DNA of 30,631 nucleotides. Origin: an uncultured Oscillospiraceae bacterium (GTDB lineage: Bacteria > Bacillota > Clostridia > Oscillospirales > Acutalibacteraceae). Every line of letters starts with the position of its first letter. Position 1 is the first letter of the stretch. Positions 29,806-30,631 of the stretch are shown in pieces. The translations under genes and the position numbers were made by a program. The notes beneath the pieces are model-generated. The model did no database searches, had not been told where the DNA came from, and worked only from the letters and a program-made list of their open reading frames with translations. The stretch lies in the NCBI GenBank assembly GCA_900543305.1, contig UQQZ01000027.1, positions 1 to 30,631 on the forward strand, written 5' to 3'.

Positions 29806-30631
29806 ATGAAGAAAAGCAAGTTTCTGAAGAAATCACTTGCGATGCTTCTGGCTGTCATGCTGGTCGTCGCAATGATTCCGCTCAGCGCTTCCGCTGCGAC
29901 AGAGCTGCCGAATCTCACAAAGCTCTACATTGATGACATTGCCATCAATGGTGAGAATGGCACCTTTGAGTCCAACGTGGCGGACGACGCTCCTGATGTG
30001 GAGCTGCGCGCCGAGGACGGCAGCATGGGTATGGCTGGTCATGTGACTGCCGACCTGGATGTTGTCAAGCCCGGCTCCACTGCTACCAAGTCTATCGTGG
30101 ATAATGGTACTTATACCGCCGCCACTGTAAACTTCAGTGAGGGTTGGGCCACTGAAACCGAGGAAGGGTATGAACTGACCCTGCGGGTTTCCTATGGCTC
30201 TGACTATAAGGACTGCACTGTAGTGCTGAATAAGGTTGTGCCTTCTGCTACCACCAATCTGCAGAACGCCAACAAGGGCACCGGTGTCTATGAAGTGCAG
30301 GTCAACAACGCCAGCAAGATGGTAAGCTTGACCGTTCCGAAGAACTTCCCCTTTACGGGCAGGAACTCTGCACAGTTCACCGTGGAGACTCAAGACGGAG
30401 CTACCATCACTGGTCTGACTCCCGACTCCTTTGGTAAGTACACCATTTCTGTTACTGCTGACAAGCAGAAGTTTACCGTGGTGTCCTCCTCTAAGGATGT
30501 TTCCACCGAATGGACTGTGTCTGTCAACGCTGTGGACAACCTGACCGCCTTTGCTCTGGGCGATTATGTGGGTACCATCGATCAGACAGCGGAAACTGTC
30601 ACGGTGGAAGTTCCCCGGGCTGACCTGTACA
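29806..30631 (+). CDS. Secreted or cell-surface protein, C-terminus beyond the window
   Basis: A partial gene of 275 complete codons that continues past the window edge. The N-terminus is a clear Sec signal peptide: basic MKKSKFLKKS, a hydrophobic core LAMLLAVMLVVAMIPL, and a signal peptidase I site at SASAA. There is no lipobox. The mature part is rich in Thr, Val, Asp and Asn, with beta-strand character and cadherin/Ig-like spacing (YELTLRVSYGSDYKDCTVVL, WTVSVNAVDNLTAFALGDYV). I cannot assign a named domain. AGAGGG lies about eight bases before the ATG. Codon choice is more AT-rich at third positions (GCT, ACT, TCT) than in neighbours, as often seen in highly expressed or acquired surface proteins. 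Confidence 0.85.
   Translation, partial: MKKSKFLKKSLAMLLAVMLVVAMIPLSASAATELPNLTKLYIDDIAINGENGTFESNVADDAPDVELRAEDGSMGMAGHVTADLDVVKPGSTATKSIVDNGTYTAATVNFSEGWATETEEGYELTLRVSYGSDYKDCTVVLNKVVPSATTNLQNANKGTGVYEVQVNNASKMVSLTVPKNFPFTGRNSAQFTVETQDGATITGLTPDSFGKYTISVTADKQKFTVVSSSKDVSTEWTVSVNAVDNLTAFALGDYVGTIDQTAETVTVEVPRADLY

Noticed and set aside
1..30631. CRISPR arrays, tRNA or rRNA genes, insertion sequences
   Set aside because: I found no regularly spaced repeats, no tRNA-like cloverleaf or rRNA sequence, and no transposase gene.

Overview
The window is the chromosomal replication-origin region of a GC-rich (about 60% by eye) member of the Clostridia. The gene order rpmH-rnpA-yidD-yidC-jag-mnmE-mnmG on one side and dnaA-dnaN-yaaA-recF-remB-gyrB-gyrA on the other is the classic Firmicutes origin layout. 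The GldA/F/G-like ABC operon with a DUF4340 partner, the SpoIIIJ/Jag pair and the overall protein style suggest an Oscillospiraceae/Ruminococcaceae-type gut anaerobe. That placement is inference, since no rRNA is present.

Left arm (1-6102, minus strand). One operon reads away from the origin: rpmH (44 aa), rnpA, yidD, yidC, jag/khpB, mnmE, mnmG (mnmG is cut by the window edge). A consensus promoter (TTGACA-18-TATAAT) drives rpmH. A terminator-like hairpin sits between jag and mnmE. A near-perfect parS site (340-355) lies inside mnmG.

Origin (6103-8840). dnaA most likely starts at a TTG with a very good Shine-Dalgarno, not at an upstream ATG. The cluster of DnaA boxes, a C-run and a DnaA-trio-like triplet track (8572-8763) lies just before dnaN. 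It is separated from dnaA by an inserted MgtC/SapB-family membrane protein gene, which is unusual.

Right arm (8841-18043, plus strand). This holds dnaN, yaaA (S4), recF, remB, then an unrecognised zinc-ribbon membrane protein with 69-bp tandem repeats, a strong terminator, gyrB (again probably a TTG start), a small YcxB-like membrane protein, and gyrA, closed by a bidirectional terminator.

Accessory part (18129-30631). A minus-strand island, head-on to replication, carries a DUF1622 membrane protein, a lipoprotein, an ADP-ribose-type Nudix hydrolase and a DUF1015 protein. It is followed on the plus strand by a four-gene Gld-like ABC export operon (ATPase, permease, GldG-like, DUF4340). Next is an orphan substrate-binding lipoprotein preceded by its own promoter and a leader terminator. 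Then comes a tyrosine integrase with an XRE-like insert, bracketed by 15-bp direct repeats. The window ends in a secreted protein of unknown function that runs off the edge.

The core genes handle initiation (DnaA, oriC), clamp loading and repair (DnaN, RecF), supercoiling (GyrAB), segregation (parS), and membrane insertion and tRNA processing (YidC/YidD/RnpA, MnmE/MnmG). I see no CRISPR array, rRNA or tRNA. The most second-look-worthy items are the split dnaA/oriC arrangement, the promoter-terminator leader at 26494-26609, the integrase with its embedded helix-turn-helix and flanking repeats, the zinc-ribbon repeat protein, and the GldAFG-DUF4340 operon.
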